A DNA stretch of 64,000 bases from Haloarchaeobius litoreus (GTDB lineage Archaea > Halobacteriota > Halobacteria > Halobacteriales > Natrialbaceae): NCBI RefSeq assembly GCF_024495425.1, contig NZ_JANHJR010000004.1:496001-560000 (forward strand). The letters run 5' to 3'. The position numbers and the translations under genes were made by a program. How positions within the stretch are numbered: position 1 is the stretch's first letter; each line of letters starts with the position of its first letter. The notes below the pieces were generated by a model, which was not told where the DNA came from, did no database searches, and saw only the letters and a program-made list of their open reading frames with translations. This document shows positions 16,300 through 24,327 of this stretch, piece after piece.

Positions 16300-17085
16300 A
16301 TGACGGCGCTCGGAGAACTCGGCCTGTCGAGCTACGAGGAGCAGGTCTACCGGACGTTGCTCGTGACCGGTACGACGACGGCCGCCGACCTCTCGACCGC
16401 CAGCGACGTGCCGCGTGGCCGCATCTACGACGTGCTCAACGGGCTCCAGTCCCGGGGGCTCGTCGGGACGCAGTCGACGGAGCCGACCCGGTACCACGCC
16501 GTCGAGCCAGATGTCGCGGTCGACAGGCTGCTCGCCGAGCGGACCCGCGAACTCGCCGACGAGTGGGAGCGGTATCGTGGCGTCGCCCGCTCGATCCGGA
16601 CGAACCTGCTCCCGACCGCCCCCGCGGACGCGAGCGTCTGGCTCGGGTCGCTCGGTAGCGAGGAGATGCAGACGGCGATGCAGGAGCACACGCGGACCGC
16701 GACGGAGTCGGTGCTGGCGACGGTCGGGCCGCCGTACCAGCACGCGTCGTGGGAGACGCTTCGGACCGAGGTGGCGGCATTCCTCGACGGCACCGCGGAC
16801 GGGCTCTCCGTCTCGCTCGTCCTCGCCGATGGCGTGCTCGACAGCCTCCCCGACGGCTTCCCCGGTGTCGTCGACTCGGCACCGGGAACCTTCGAGATAC
16901 GCACCCACCCGACGGTCCCGCTCTCCTTCGACGTCGTCGACGGGGAGCTGGCGACGCTCGACGTGCCACACCCCGTGCACCGAGACGACCGCCTCGGCGT
17001 CGTCGGCGTGTCCGACCCCGATGTCGTCGCGGCGTTCGAGCGGGAGTTCCATGCTCTCTGGTCGGACGCGACGCCGCTGCTCTAG
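16300..17085 (+). CDS. TrmB-family transcriptional regulator
   Basis: A 261-residue TrmB-type protein. The N-terminal winged helix (about residues 1-68: LGLSSYEEQVYRTLL, then DLSTASDVPRGRIYDVLNGL and YHAVEP) leads into a helical linker. The C-terminal effector domain is about 140 residues, as in sugar-sensing TrmB proteins. The ATG at 16300 begins exactly at the conserved HTH start. It is divergent from the SMR exporter and converges on the MFS exporter, with the two stop codons sharing a CTAG. A role in controlling those exporters is plausible but unproven. Confidence 0.9.
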   Translation: MTALGELGLSSYEEQVYRTLLVTGTTTAADLSTASDVPRGRIYDVLNGLQSRGLVGTQSTEPTRYHAVEPDVAVDRLLAERTRELADEWERYRGVARSIRTNLLPTAPADASVWLGSLGSEEMQTAMQEHTRTATESVLATVGPPYQHASWETLRTEVAAFLDGTADGLSVSLVLADGVLDSLPDGFPGVVDSAPGTFEIRTHPTVPLSFDVVDGELATLDVPHPVHRDDRLGVVGVSDPDVVAAFEREFHALWSDATPLL

Positions 17086-18437
17086 ACCCCGGCCGTCGAT
17101 TCGAGCCGGTCCCGTGCGACCACGCCGAGCAGGGCGAGAATCGGCACGAACAGCAGGCCCGCGACGACGAACGGCGACCAGTACGCGATGGCGACGTAGA
17201 GCAACCCCGCCGCTGCCGGACCGAACGTCCGCGCGAGGCTGCTCGCGGACTGGGTGAGGCCGAACGCGCCGCCCTGCTCGTCGGCCTCGGCGTTCAGAGA
17301 GACCAGCGCGTTCAGCGAGACGTTGGTCAGTGCGTTGCCGAACGCGAGCGGCGTCGAGACGAGCGCGAGCGCGACGGCACCGGACTCGACCGGGCCGAGG
17401 GCGGGGACGAACCCCCACGAGAGCGAGAACGGGACCATGGCGAGGGTCACGACCTGGATGGCCGCGCCAGCAAGCGCGAGCCGGTACTCCCCGAAGCGCT
17501 CGGTGAGCGGCCCGATGAGCCCGCCCTGGACGATGGCGATGAGCACGCCGATGTACGTCAGCAGCACCGCGTTCTCGGCGGTCCCGTAGCCGAGGCGGTC
17601 GCTGGTGAGGAAGATGAACTGGCTCTCGAACGCCGAGAACGCGAAGGAGGCGAGGAAGAACGCCACGACCAGCGAGCCGATGTCCGGGGACCGGACCGCG
17701 TCGTACAGCTGTCGGAGACGGGAGTCCGCGTCGGTCGCGGTACGCTCCCTGCGGTTCGGCTCGGGGAGCACGAAGTACGCGAGGACGAGGTTCCCACCGG
17801 TCAGCACCGCCGCGGTGAACGACGGCATCGTGAACTCGCTGACCGGCATCGCCGACGGCAGCACCGTCTCGAACACGGAGAGCGCCTGCGGACTGGAGAC
17901 GATTCCCGCGATGGCGGGGCCGAAGACGAACCCCAGGCCGAACGCCGCACCGAGGATACCGAGCCCCTTCGCCCGGTCCTCCGGCGGCGTGATGTCCGCC
18001 ATGTAGGCGTTCGCGGTGGCGATGTTCCCGCCCATCGCGCCGGCGAGGGCCCGGGCGAAGAACAGCACGACCAGCCCGTTGGCCGCACCGAACGCGCTCC
18101 CGAGTTCCCCCGCCAGCCCGAACAGCGTCCACGCGAGCACGCTCCCGGTGAGCGACAGGAGGAGCACCGGTCGTCGGCCCCGTTCGTCCGAGAGCCGGCC
18201 GAGGATGGGAGCGCCGACGAACTGGAACAGCGAGTACGTGGCGATGAGCAGACTGCCGACGAACTCGTTCGCGCCGAAGAACTTCGCGTACAGCGGGATG
18301 ACCGGGATGAGGATGCCGAAGCCGAGCAGGTCGAGGAAGATGACGAGGAACAGCGTCCCGACGACCCGCCGCCGTGTCATGCCCGGGACGGGAACCCCAT
18401 CGTCGCCGCCCCCGCTCTCGTCGGAGTCCCCGTTCAC
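17082..18437 (-). CDS. Major facilitator (TetA-like) exporter
   Basis: A 451-residue MFS transporter with about 12 membrane segments. The first helix LVIFLDLLGFGILIPVIPLY and the loop GRLSDERGRRPVLL (motif A, G-x-L-S/A-D-x-x-G-R-x-x) match the DHA1/TetA drug-proton antiporter branch. The N-terminal 20 residues are Asp/Gly/Ser-rich. The stop codon overlaps that of the regulator at 16300 by 4 bp in opposite orientation, so the two genes leave no space for a terminator between them. Substrate unknown. Confidence 0.9.
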   Translation of the reverse strand: MNGDSDESGGGDDGVPVPGMTRRRVVGTLFLVIFLDLLGFGILIPVIPLYAKFFGANEFVGSLLIATYSLFQFVGAPILGRLSDERGRRPVLLLSLTGSVLAWTLFGLAGELGSAFGAANGLVVLFFARALAGAMGGNIATANAYMADITPPEDRAKGLGILGAAFGLGFVFGPAIAGIVSSPQALSVFETVLPSAMPVSEFTMPSFTAAVLTGGNLVLAYFVLPEPNRRERTATDADSRLRQLYDAVRSPDIGSLVVAFFLASFAFSAFESQFIFLTSDRLGYGTAENAVLLTYIGVLIAIVQGGLIGPLTERFGEYRLALAGAAIQVVTLAMVPFSLSWGFVPALGPVESGAVALALVSTPLAFGNALTNVSLNALVSLNAEADEQGGAFGLTQSASSLARTFGPAAAGLLYVAIAYWSPFVVAGLLFVPILALLGVVARDRLESTAGV

Positions 18438-18488
18438 GGGAGTTCGGTGGCAGGCTCCGACGAAAGAAGTTCCGGTGCCTCCGGGCCC

Positions 18489-19517
18489 TCAGCGGGGGTC
18501 GAGACCGACCGCGTCCGCGAGTAGCTCGTGCGACCGCAGCCCGTCGTCGTGATCGGCGACCACGTGCTGGATCATGACCTCGTCGACGCCGACGCGGTCG
18601 GCGAGCTGTTCGAGCAGTCCGGCGATAGTCCCGGGACTCCCCGAGATGGCGCGGGGCCACTCGTCGTCGTCGAGCGTCTCCGGCGTCGGTTCGGGGACCC
18701 CGCCGAGCTCGTCGATGGCCTCCTCGACGGAGGGGGTGGTCCCCAGCTCGCCGCGCCGGAGCCGCTGGTAGGAGGCCTCTGCGACGGCTCGAAGCCGGGC
18801 GGCCGCCTCGTCGGTCTCGGCGCAGACGGCGTTCACCGCGACGATCCCGGTCGGCTCGTCGACCCCGCCAGCGATAGTTGATCGCTGGAACTCCTCGCGG
18901 TACGTGTCGAACGAGTGTTCGGCCCACTGTGGGCGGATGAACCCGGCGAAGCAGTACGGCATTCCGAGCTCGGCGGCGAGCTCCGCGCTCGACGGGCTGG
19001 AGCCGAGCAGCCAGGGCTCTGGCGGCGCTTCGCCGGAGCGAGGCACCGACAGGCCGGCGTACTCGTGGCCCGCCGGGTAGTCGTCGTAGAGGTGGTTGAC
19101 GACCGCTTCGACCCGCTCCCGGTGGTCGCCGTCGGGGTCCTCGACGTGCCGCTCCGTCCCGAGCGCACGGTCGCTCTCGGGGGAGCCGTTCGCCCGTCCG
19201 AGCCCGGCGTCGATGCGCCCCGGTGCGAGTCCGTCGAGCGCGCCGAACACCTCCGCGACCTTGAACGGGCTGTAGTGGTTCAGCAGGACGGCTCCCGAGC
19301 CGAGCCTGATGTCGTCGGTCTCGGCCGCGAGGTGGCCCAGCAGCACCTCCGGCGTCGTGCCGGCAAGTCGCTCCGCCATCCCGTGGTGTTCGGCGACCCA
19401 GAACCGCTCGAATCCGAGTCGCTCGGCCTGCTGTGCCGCCTCGACCGTGTTCGCGTACGCCTCGGTTGCGGTGCCGCCGTCCGGGACCGGTGAGAGGTCG
19501 ACGATAGAGAGATCCAT
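18489..19517 (-). CDS. LLM-class flavin-dependent oxidoreductase
   Basis: A 342-residue luciferase-like monooxygenase. Family blocks include LSIVDLSPVPDG, AERLGFERFWVAEHHGM, GTTPEVLLGHLAAETDDIRLGSGAVLLNHYSPFKVAE and APGRIDAGLGRA. It uses reduced FMN or F420; haloarchaea have F420, but the cofactor cannot be chosen from the sequence. The ATG at 19517 starts directly on the first strand of the barrel; an ATG at 19526 would add three residues. It follows the MFS gene with a 51-bp gap on the same strand, with its own upstream region. Confidence 0.9.
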   Translation of the reverse strand: MDLSIVDLSPVPDGGTATEAYANTVEAAQQAERLGFERFWVAEHHGMAERLAGTTPEVLLGHLAAETDDIRLGSGAVLLNHYSPFKVAEVFGALDGLAPGRIDAGLGRANGSPESDRALGTERHVEDPDGDHRERVEAVVNHLYDDYPAGHEYAGLSVPRSGEAPPEPWLLGSSPSSAELAAELGMPYCFAGFIRPQWAEHSFDTYREEFQRSTIAGGVDEPTGIVAVNAVCAETDEAAARLRAVAEASYQRLRRGELGTTPSVEEAIDELGGVPEPTPETLDDDEWPRAISGSPGTIAGLLEQLADRVGVDEVMIQHVVADHDDGLRSHELLADAVGLDPR

Positions 19518-19674
19518 GGCGGTCATCGGGGACTCCAGCGGAAAACGGTTTGCCAAGCAGCAGTCCGATGTCGGCAGGAAGACACCGGGGACCGAACGAG
19601 GACGCCGGAGGTACAGACTGCCCGACGGTCAGCATCACAGCGCCGTCGTACCGGGGTCGCGCGCGGTCGGAGCC

Positions 19675-20178
19675 TCAACCGCCCAGGAACGACCTGAGGG
19701 ACGACCCGAGCCCGACGAGGGACATGAAGCCACCGATCCCGACGAACTTGAGCGGTGTGTTCGTCCGTTGCGCGGTCAGGAACGCCTCGCCGGGCGAACC
19801 CGGGTCGACGTACGCGGTCGCGCTGCCGTTCACCTCGTACCTCGCTAGCTCCGATTCGGCGGCGTCGCGGGTTCCGAAGGTCGGTCCCGTCGAGCCCGGG
19901 TAGACGTTGTGGGACGTGTACGTCTCGCCCCCGTACCGGTACTCGTAGGTAGCCGTCGGCCGGTAGTCCGTCCTCCCGCGACGCTGTGGCACGTCCGCGA
20001 CGCCCGTCTCGACCACCGTGGCGTTCACCTCGACCGCGTCCCGCATCGCCTCCGACTGCTGGTGGTAGTCGTACGCGCCGTAGCCGACGAGCAGACAGCC
20101 GACCAGCACGACCAGTAGGCCGCCTCGGAGCGGACCGGGGGTCCGCCCGGGGACGGAGATGTCGAGCTTAGGCGTCAT
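19675..20178 (-). CDS. DUF3592-like membrane protein
   Basis: A 167-residue protein with an N-terminal membrane helix (about 19-35), an external beta-rich domain (ATVVETGVADV ... YEYRYGGETYTS ... DPGSPGEAFL) and a C-terminal helix (about 145-163). This layout and the VNGSATAYVDPGSPGEAFL block match DUF3592, whose function is unknown. The start overlaps the end of the upstream lipoprotein gene by 11 bp, so the two form an operon. Confidence 0.8.
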   Translation of the reverse strand: MTPKLDISVPGRTPGPLRGGLLVVLVGCLLVGYGAYDYHQQSEAMRDAVEVNATVVETGVADVPQRRGRTDYRPTATYEYRYGGETYTSHNVYPGSTGPTFGTRDAAESELARYEVNGSATAYVDPGSPGEAFLTAQRTNTPLKFVGIGGFMSLVGLGSSLRSFLGG

Positions 20179-21127
20179 CCTCGGCCCCTGGGCGGTAGTG
20201 TTCCCGGTGGACGACCGTCTCCTCGGTGCCGTCGACGGCGGTCACGACGAGCCGGTCGCCAGCCGCGGCCGCCTCGATGGTACCGGTGTTCCCGGCCCAG
20301 CTGGTCGAGACCGGCCCGTCCTGCTCGGTGTAGAACTCCAGCTCCGCGTCGGCGACGGCCGTCTCGATGCGGACCGTGTCGGCCTCGACACCCGGCGTCT
20401 CGGTGAGGGCGACACGGACCCCGATACGCTCGTTCGCGGCTCCCGTACCGGACGCGCGAGACCCGCGCTCGACGTCCCAGGTCACCGATTCGACCACGTC
20501 GTGTGCCTCGTCTACGACGGGGGGCTCGAACGACTCCCGGGCGCTTCCCGTCGAGCGCGCCTCGCTACTGACGAAGAACACTCGCCACTCACCGTCGTCG
20601 GTGGCGAGTATCCAGCTGTCCTTCTGGTCGGCGGTCAACGGCTCCGCACCCACGTCGACGACCGCGATATCCTCGGACCCGATCCGGGTCCCGAGTTCGT
20701 CGCGGTCGAACCAGATGCCGATACCCGGGTACTCGAACAGGAGTTCGACGGACACGTCGGTGGTCACGTCCTCGAGTTCGAATCCATCGACTGCCTTGTA
20801 CACCGAGCCGTCGAACTCCCAGTCCGTCCCGTCCCAGCGATCCGGGTCGAGGACGCTCGCGCTGTGGACGACGGCCGAGAGGGCGTCCATGTCCTCCGCG
20901 GCAGCGTCGTCGATGTACTCGCCCACGAGCCCACGCGCAGTCTCCCTGAAGGTCGGGGTCGTCGTCGGACCGTCTCCGGTCTCGTCGCCCACGTCGAGAC
21001 TGTCGTCGAGACAGCCAGCCAGTGCGGCAGTCACCGTGGCGGCACCACCGGCGAGGAAGCGGCGGCGGGAGGCGGTGGGTCGTTCGTCGTCGCTACGCGG
21101 TCGGGACCAGTTCGGTCGGTCTGCCAT
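20168..21127 (-). CDS. Tat lipoprotein, unknown function
   Basis: A 319-residue protein with a long N-region, twin arginines (SRRRFLAGG) and lipobox ALAGC with Cys39. After an acidic Thr linker comes a helical segment (GLVGEYIDDAAAEDMDAL) resembling SnoaL/NTF2-like starts. A beta-rich C-terminal half contains two similar strands-and-turn sets. I do not recognise a family. The ATG at 21127 lies about 28 bp from a TTTACA box on this strand, and a conserved upstream element precedes that box. It is co-transcribed with the DUF3592 gene. Confidence 0.75.
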   Translation of the reverse strand: MADRPNWSRPRSDDERPTASRRRFLAGGAATVTAALAGCLDDSLDVGDETGDGPTTTPTFRETARGLVGEYIDDAAAEDMDALSAVVHSASVLDPDRWDGTDWEFDGSVYKAVDGFELEDVTTDVSVELLFEYPGIGIWFDRDELGTRIGSEDIAVVDVGAEPLTADQKDSWILATDDGEWRVFFVSSEARSTGSARESFEPPVVDEAHDVVESVTWDVERGSRASGTGAANERIGVRVALTETPGVEADTVRIETAVADAELEFYTEQDGPVSTSWAGNTGTIEAAAAGDRLVVTAVDGTEETVVHREHYRPGAEDDA

Positions 21128-21173
21128 CGTGACCGAGCCCAGGGCCGACCGGTGTGTAAACCAGGGTGCGGAA

Positions 21174-21190
21174 TTGGCGGGCACCGAACG
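21174..21190 (-). promoter_or_regulatory. Shared upstream element, copy Y
   Basis: On the minus strand this reads CGTTCGGTGCCCGCCAA. It lies 13 bp beyond a GTTTACA box (21155-21161 on +) that is correctly spaced from the lipoprotein start at 21127. The same element, with the same 22-bp offset from the box, occurs at copy X before 22356. Confidence 0.65.
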
Positions 21191-21213
21191 CGAATTCACT
21201 GCCGCCGCCGACC

Positions 21214-21231
21214 GTTTGGTGGCCGCCAAAC
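21214..21231. promoter_or_regulatory. Shared element, palindromic copy Z
   Basis: GTTTGGTGGCCGCCAAAC is an 18-bp inverted repeat with 8 of 9 pairs matching. It resembles copies X and Y (CGTTTGGTG-C/G-CCGC). It lies between the end of the DUF4870 gene and the lipoprotein promoter. It could also be a hairpin after DUF4870, although no T-tract follows. Confidence 0.5.
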
Positions 21232-21262
21232 CGGTTCCTGATTGCGATTCCGGGCGGCCCGC

Positions 21263-21751
21263 TCAGCTGGTCAACTCTCGGCCCCACTCGAGCACGTCCG
21301 GTGCGAGCGGGTACTCCCACGCCGTCCCGAAGATCGCCTTCCCCATGCCGACCACAGAGAAGACCATCGTCAGCAACGTCATGATCGCCAGTGCGAAGAC
21401 GCCGGCGACGACCACCAGAAGGAGCACGAGTACCACCCAGTCGAACGGCGCGAAATCGGGCAGCACCGCGTCGACGACGAACGTGAGTGCGAAGCCGAAC
21501 AGCACCGCGGCCAGTACACAGAGGTACGTCAGGTGCCAGTTCAGCACGTTCCGGGCGTTCTCCCGGGTGAACGGGTGGTCGGTGGTCAGGTAGACGATTC
21601 CCGGCAGCGCCACCCCCGAGAGCAGGCCGAGCGGGTGGAGGAAGATACCGGTCAGCGTTCGCTCCGTCAGCAGGCTCGGACCCGGCCGGGACTCCTCGAA
21701 CTCGGTCGCGCCCTCCTCCTCGTCGGTCGTCGGTCGTCTGGGGCGTTTCAC
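21263..21751 (-). CDS. DUF4870-like membrane protein
   Basis: A 162-residue protein with an acidic N-terminus and about four membrane helices. The block HPFTRENARNVLNWHLTYL (residues about 68-86) and the following hydrophobic stretches match the DUF4870/Tic20-like family of unknown function. The GTG start at 21751 overlaps the TGA stop of the upstream winged-helix gene (GTGA), a coupling signal; no ATG fits the family start better. It is the second gene of a two-gene operon. Confidence 0.82.
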   Translation of the reverse strand: MKRPRRPTTDEEEGATEFEESRPGPSLLTERTLTGIFLHPLGLLSGVALPGIVYLTTDHPFTRENARNVLNWHLTYLCVLAAVLFGFALTFVVDAVLPDFAPFDWVVLVLLLVVVAGVFALAIMTLLTMVFSVVGMGKAIFGTAWEYPLAPDVLEWGRELTS

Positions 21752-22356
21752 GGTCTGTCCTCCTCCGGATGGTTCGACCACGGTACGAGTCGCCCCAGCC
21801 CGCCAGCTCTGAGGGTTCTGGCGACTCGCTCCGCGAACAGCAGCCCCAGACAGACGAGGAAGAGGTTCCCCGCCGCTCCCCAGAGCCTGACGCCGCTCCC
21901 GATGGAGGGGTCCACGGGGAGCACCGCCGTCACCGCTCCGAGCGAGAAGAGCACCAGGCTCAGCTGGAAGCCCGCGAGGACGAGCGTCCTGATGCCCGCC
22001 GGATTCCGCAGCCGGACGAAGTCGGTCACCGAGAGGGTATCGAGGGGCGTCTCGTGTGCGAGCGCCTGCTGTCCCTCGGGCGACACCGGCCACGCCGACT
22101 GGGGGTGGTTGATGTAGTACAGCGTGATCGTGTCCGGGTACGCCTCCGTCGCGACCACGTCGATCTCGCGGAGCTCGTTCAGTCTGTTGCGTACCGTCTC
22201 CTTGCTCACGTCGGGGGTGACCCGGGCGCGGATCTGCTCCGCGGAGAAGAACGGTCGCTCGGCGTCGAGCATCGTCTCGACCACGTGCTCCTGCGTGAGC
22301 TTCTTGGTGAAGTCGTGGTCGATGCGGTCGTCGATCCAGGGTGGGAGGGCCGTCAT
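21748..22356 (-). CDS. Winged-helix membrane-bound regulator candidate
   Basis: A 202-residue protein with an N-terminal winged HTH (residues about 10-75, including PFFSAEQIRARVTPDVSKETVRNRLNEL) and two membrane helices in the C-terminal half (about 120-140 and 155-178). Membrane-anchored wHTH proteins of this type are common in haloarchaea and poorly studied. The ATG at 22356 lies about 33 bp from a GTTTACA box with conserved copy X upstream. Because the same element precedes the neighbouring lipoprotein operon, this protein is a good candidate for the factor that reads it, by inference. Confidence 0.78.
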   Translation of the reverse strand: MTALPPWIDDRIDHDFTKKLTQEHVVETMLDAERPFFSAEQIRARVTPDVSKETVRNRLNELREIDVVATEAYPDTITLYYINHPQSAWPVSPEGQQALAHETPLDTLSVTDFVRLRNPAGIRTLVLAGFQLSLVLFSLGAVTAVLPVDPSIGSGVRLWGAAGNLFLVCLGLLFAERVARTLRAGGLGRLVPWSNHPEEDRP

Positions 22357-22408
22357 CTGCGTAGTAGTTCTCCGTTTCGTGGAGCGGGTTGTAAACGTCC
22401 GACCGGAT

Positions 22409-22425
22409 TTTGCGGGCACCAAACG
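22409..22425 (-). promoter_or_regulatory. Shared upstream element, copy X
   Basis: On the minus strand this reads CGTTTGGTGCCCGCAAA, followed by ATCCGG-N6 and a GTTTACA box (22390-22396 on +). Sequence and offset match copy Y. It lies in front of the winged-helix/DUF4870 operon. Confidence 0.65.
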
Positions 22426-22534
22426 GGAAAACTCACCGATACGGCGTCGCCCCGGTTCGATGCGACCGCATCCGTACCGACGTCTGGCGGCACTCGCCCC
22501 CGTCATTCATTACCTCGTCGATGCTGTCTCCCGT

Positions 22535-24013
22535 ATGGACCTCACGGCGCGGGAGATAGACATCGCGACTCCCACACCGACGGTCATCCTCCACACGGCC
22601 GACGCCGAGGAGCTGGGGGCGCATTCACTCGACCGCATCCGCATCAAGCGCGACGGTCGTACCTACACGGGTATCGTCGAGACGACGACCGAACTCGTCG
22701 AGCAGGGGGGACTGGCCGTGACGAGCCGGCTCGGCCACGTCACCGGTCCGGTCACCGTCTCGCTCGCGCCGAAGCCACGGTCGGTCGCCCACATCCGGGC
22801 GAAGCTCGAGGACCACGAGCTCGAGCGCGGGGACATCCAGGAGATCGTCCACGACATCGACCGATACCGACTCAACGACGTCGAGCTGGGGGCGTACGTC
22901 TCCGCCATCCAGGCCAACGGGCTCTCGCACGAGGAGACCCGCCACCTCACCGAGGCGATGACCGCCGCCGGCCAGCGTATCGAGTGGTCACAGGACGTCA
23001 TCGCCGACAAACACTCCATCGGTGGTGTCGCCGGCAACCGTGTCACCCCCATCATCGTCCCCATCGTCGCGGCGGCCGGGGTCACCATCCCGAAGACCTC
23101 GTCGCGGGCCATCACCTCGCCCGCGGGGACTGCGGACACGATGGCGGTGTTCTGCGAGGTGGCGTTCACGACCGAGGAGATGCGGGACATCGTCGAGGAG
23201 ACCAACGGCTGCGTCGTCTGGGGTGGCAGCGTCGACCTCTCGCCGGTCGACGACAAGATAATCCGTGCCGAGAACCCGCTCTCCGTGGACCCGCCGGGCC
23301 AGATCATCGCCTCCGTCCTCTCGAAGAAGAAGAGCGCGGGCTCGAACCACGTGATAATCGACATCCCCTACGGCGAGAACGCGAAGGTGACGAGCCTCGT
23401 CGCCGCCCGCGAACTCGCGGAGGACTTCCGTCTGGTCGCGGAGCACCTCGACCTCGAGATCGCCTGCACCATCACCCGTGGTGGCCAGCCGATCGGCGAG
23501 GGGATCGGCCCGGTTCTGGAGGCCCGCGACGTGCTCGCGGTTCTCGACGGCGGCGGTCCGCTTGAACTCCGTCTCAAGAGCATCAGACTCGCCGACATCC
23601 TGTTCGACCTCTGTGACGTGGACGCGGACGCCGCCGAGTTGCTGGACTCCGGTGCGGCCCTATCGAAGTTCCGGGAGATCGTCGCCGCCCAGGGGGGAGA
23701 CCCCGACGTCGAACGCGACGACCTCCGGCCGGGCGGGCATCGACACGTCGTGACCGCCGGACGCGACGGTGTCGTGATGACCGTCCAGAACCGCTACATC
23801 AGCGAAGTGGCGCGACGGGCCGGTGCCCCGCGGGACCCCGGTGCCGGCATCAGGCTCCACTGCCGCGAGGACGACGATGTCGCTGCCGACGACGAACTCT
23901 TCACGATATACGCCGAGAAACGGAGCAAACTGACGGAGGCCGTCGACTACCACGACGAGGTCGAGGCGGTCCGCATCGGCGACCCCGACGAGGCACTCAT
24001 CGAGCGGCGCTGA
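22535..24013 (+). CDS. deoA: AMP phosphorylase
   Basis: A 492-residue archaeal AMP phosphorylase of the thymidine-phosphorylase fold. It converts AMP (also CMP and UMP) and phosphate to the free base and ribose 1,5-bisphosphate, the first step of the nucleotide-salvage route that leads through R15P isomerase to type III RuBisCO or, in haloarchaea, related pentose-bisphosphate steps. The N-terminal extension (about 85 residues) is characteristic. The phosphate-binding DKHSIGGVAGNR (158-169) and SSRAITSPAGTADTMA (189-204) are intact. No partner enzyme is in the window. The ATG at 22535 gives the usual start MDLTAREIDI. Confidence 0.92.
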   Translation: MDLTAREIDIATPTPTVILHTADAEELGAHSLDRIRIKRDGRTYTGIVETTTELVEQGGLAVTSRLGHVTGPVTVSLAPKPRSVAHIRAKLEDHELERGDIQEIVHDIDRYRLNDVELGAYVSAIQANGLSHEETRHLTEAMTAAGQRIEWSQDVIADKHSIGGVAGNRVTPIIVPIVAAAGVTIPKTSSRAITSPAGTADTMAVFCEVAFTTEEMRDIVEETNGCVVWGGSVDLSPVDDKIIRAENPLSVDPPGQIIASVLSKKKSAGSNHVIIDIPYGENAKVTSLVAARELAEDFRLVAEHLDLEIACTITRGGQPIGEGIGPVLEARDVLAVLDGGGPLELRLKSIRLADILFDLCDVDADAAELLDSGAALSKFREIVAAQGGDPDVERDDLRPGGHRHVVTAGRDGVVMTVQNRYISEVARRAGAPRDPGAGIRLHCREDDDVAADDELFTIYAEKRSKLTEAVDYHDEVEAVRIGDPDEALIERR

Positions 24014-24327
24014 CCCGGTCGGCGGTCGTTCGGCCAGCCTCCGGCCGTGGGTTCCCCCACTCCGTCAGCGCCTCGCTGTCGTCGGTCTCATCGGCGAGTC
24101 CGAGAGAACTCCCGTGGGAGGGGGTTCCGAAGGCCGTGTGAGACGGTTGCCGCGACCCCCTCGAACCGCTCGCCGAGCGTCGGAGCTCCTGCCACCGATA
24201 CCCGACAGAGGGTGGCGACCTCCGGGGCCGCACCCGACCAGAGGCGCGTCTGGATTGCCGGAGAACCGTTCGTTCGCTATCACGCCTCGGCCCCACTTCT
24301 TCCCGAGCGCCAACCCTTCGAGCACGG
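24014..24327. other. Gene-free gap
   Basis: In these 314 bp I found no convincing coding frame, RNA gene or repeat. A clear TATA box for the gene at 24328 is not visible. Confidence 0.5.

Noticed and set aside
16099-19638. An 1179-residue minus-strand frame across the MFS and monooxygenase genes
   Set aside because: The product is Arg/Pro/Gly-rich and runs over four well-supported genes in another frame, so it is a shadow.
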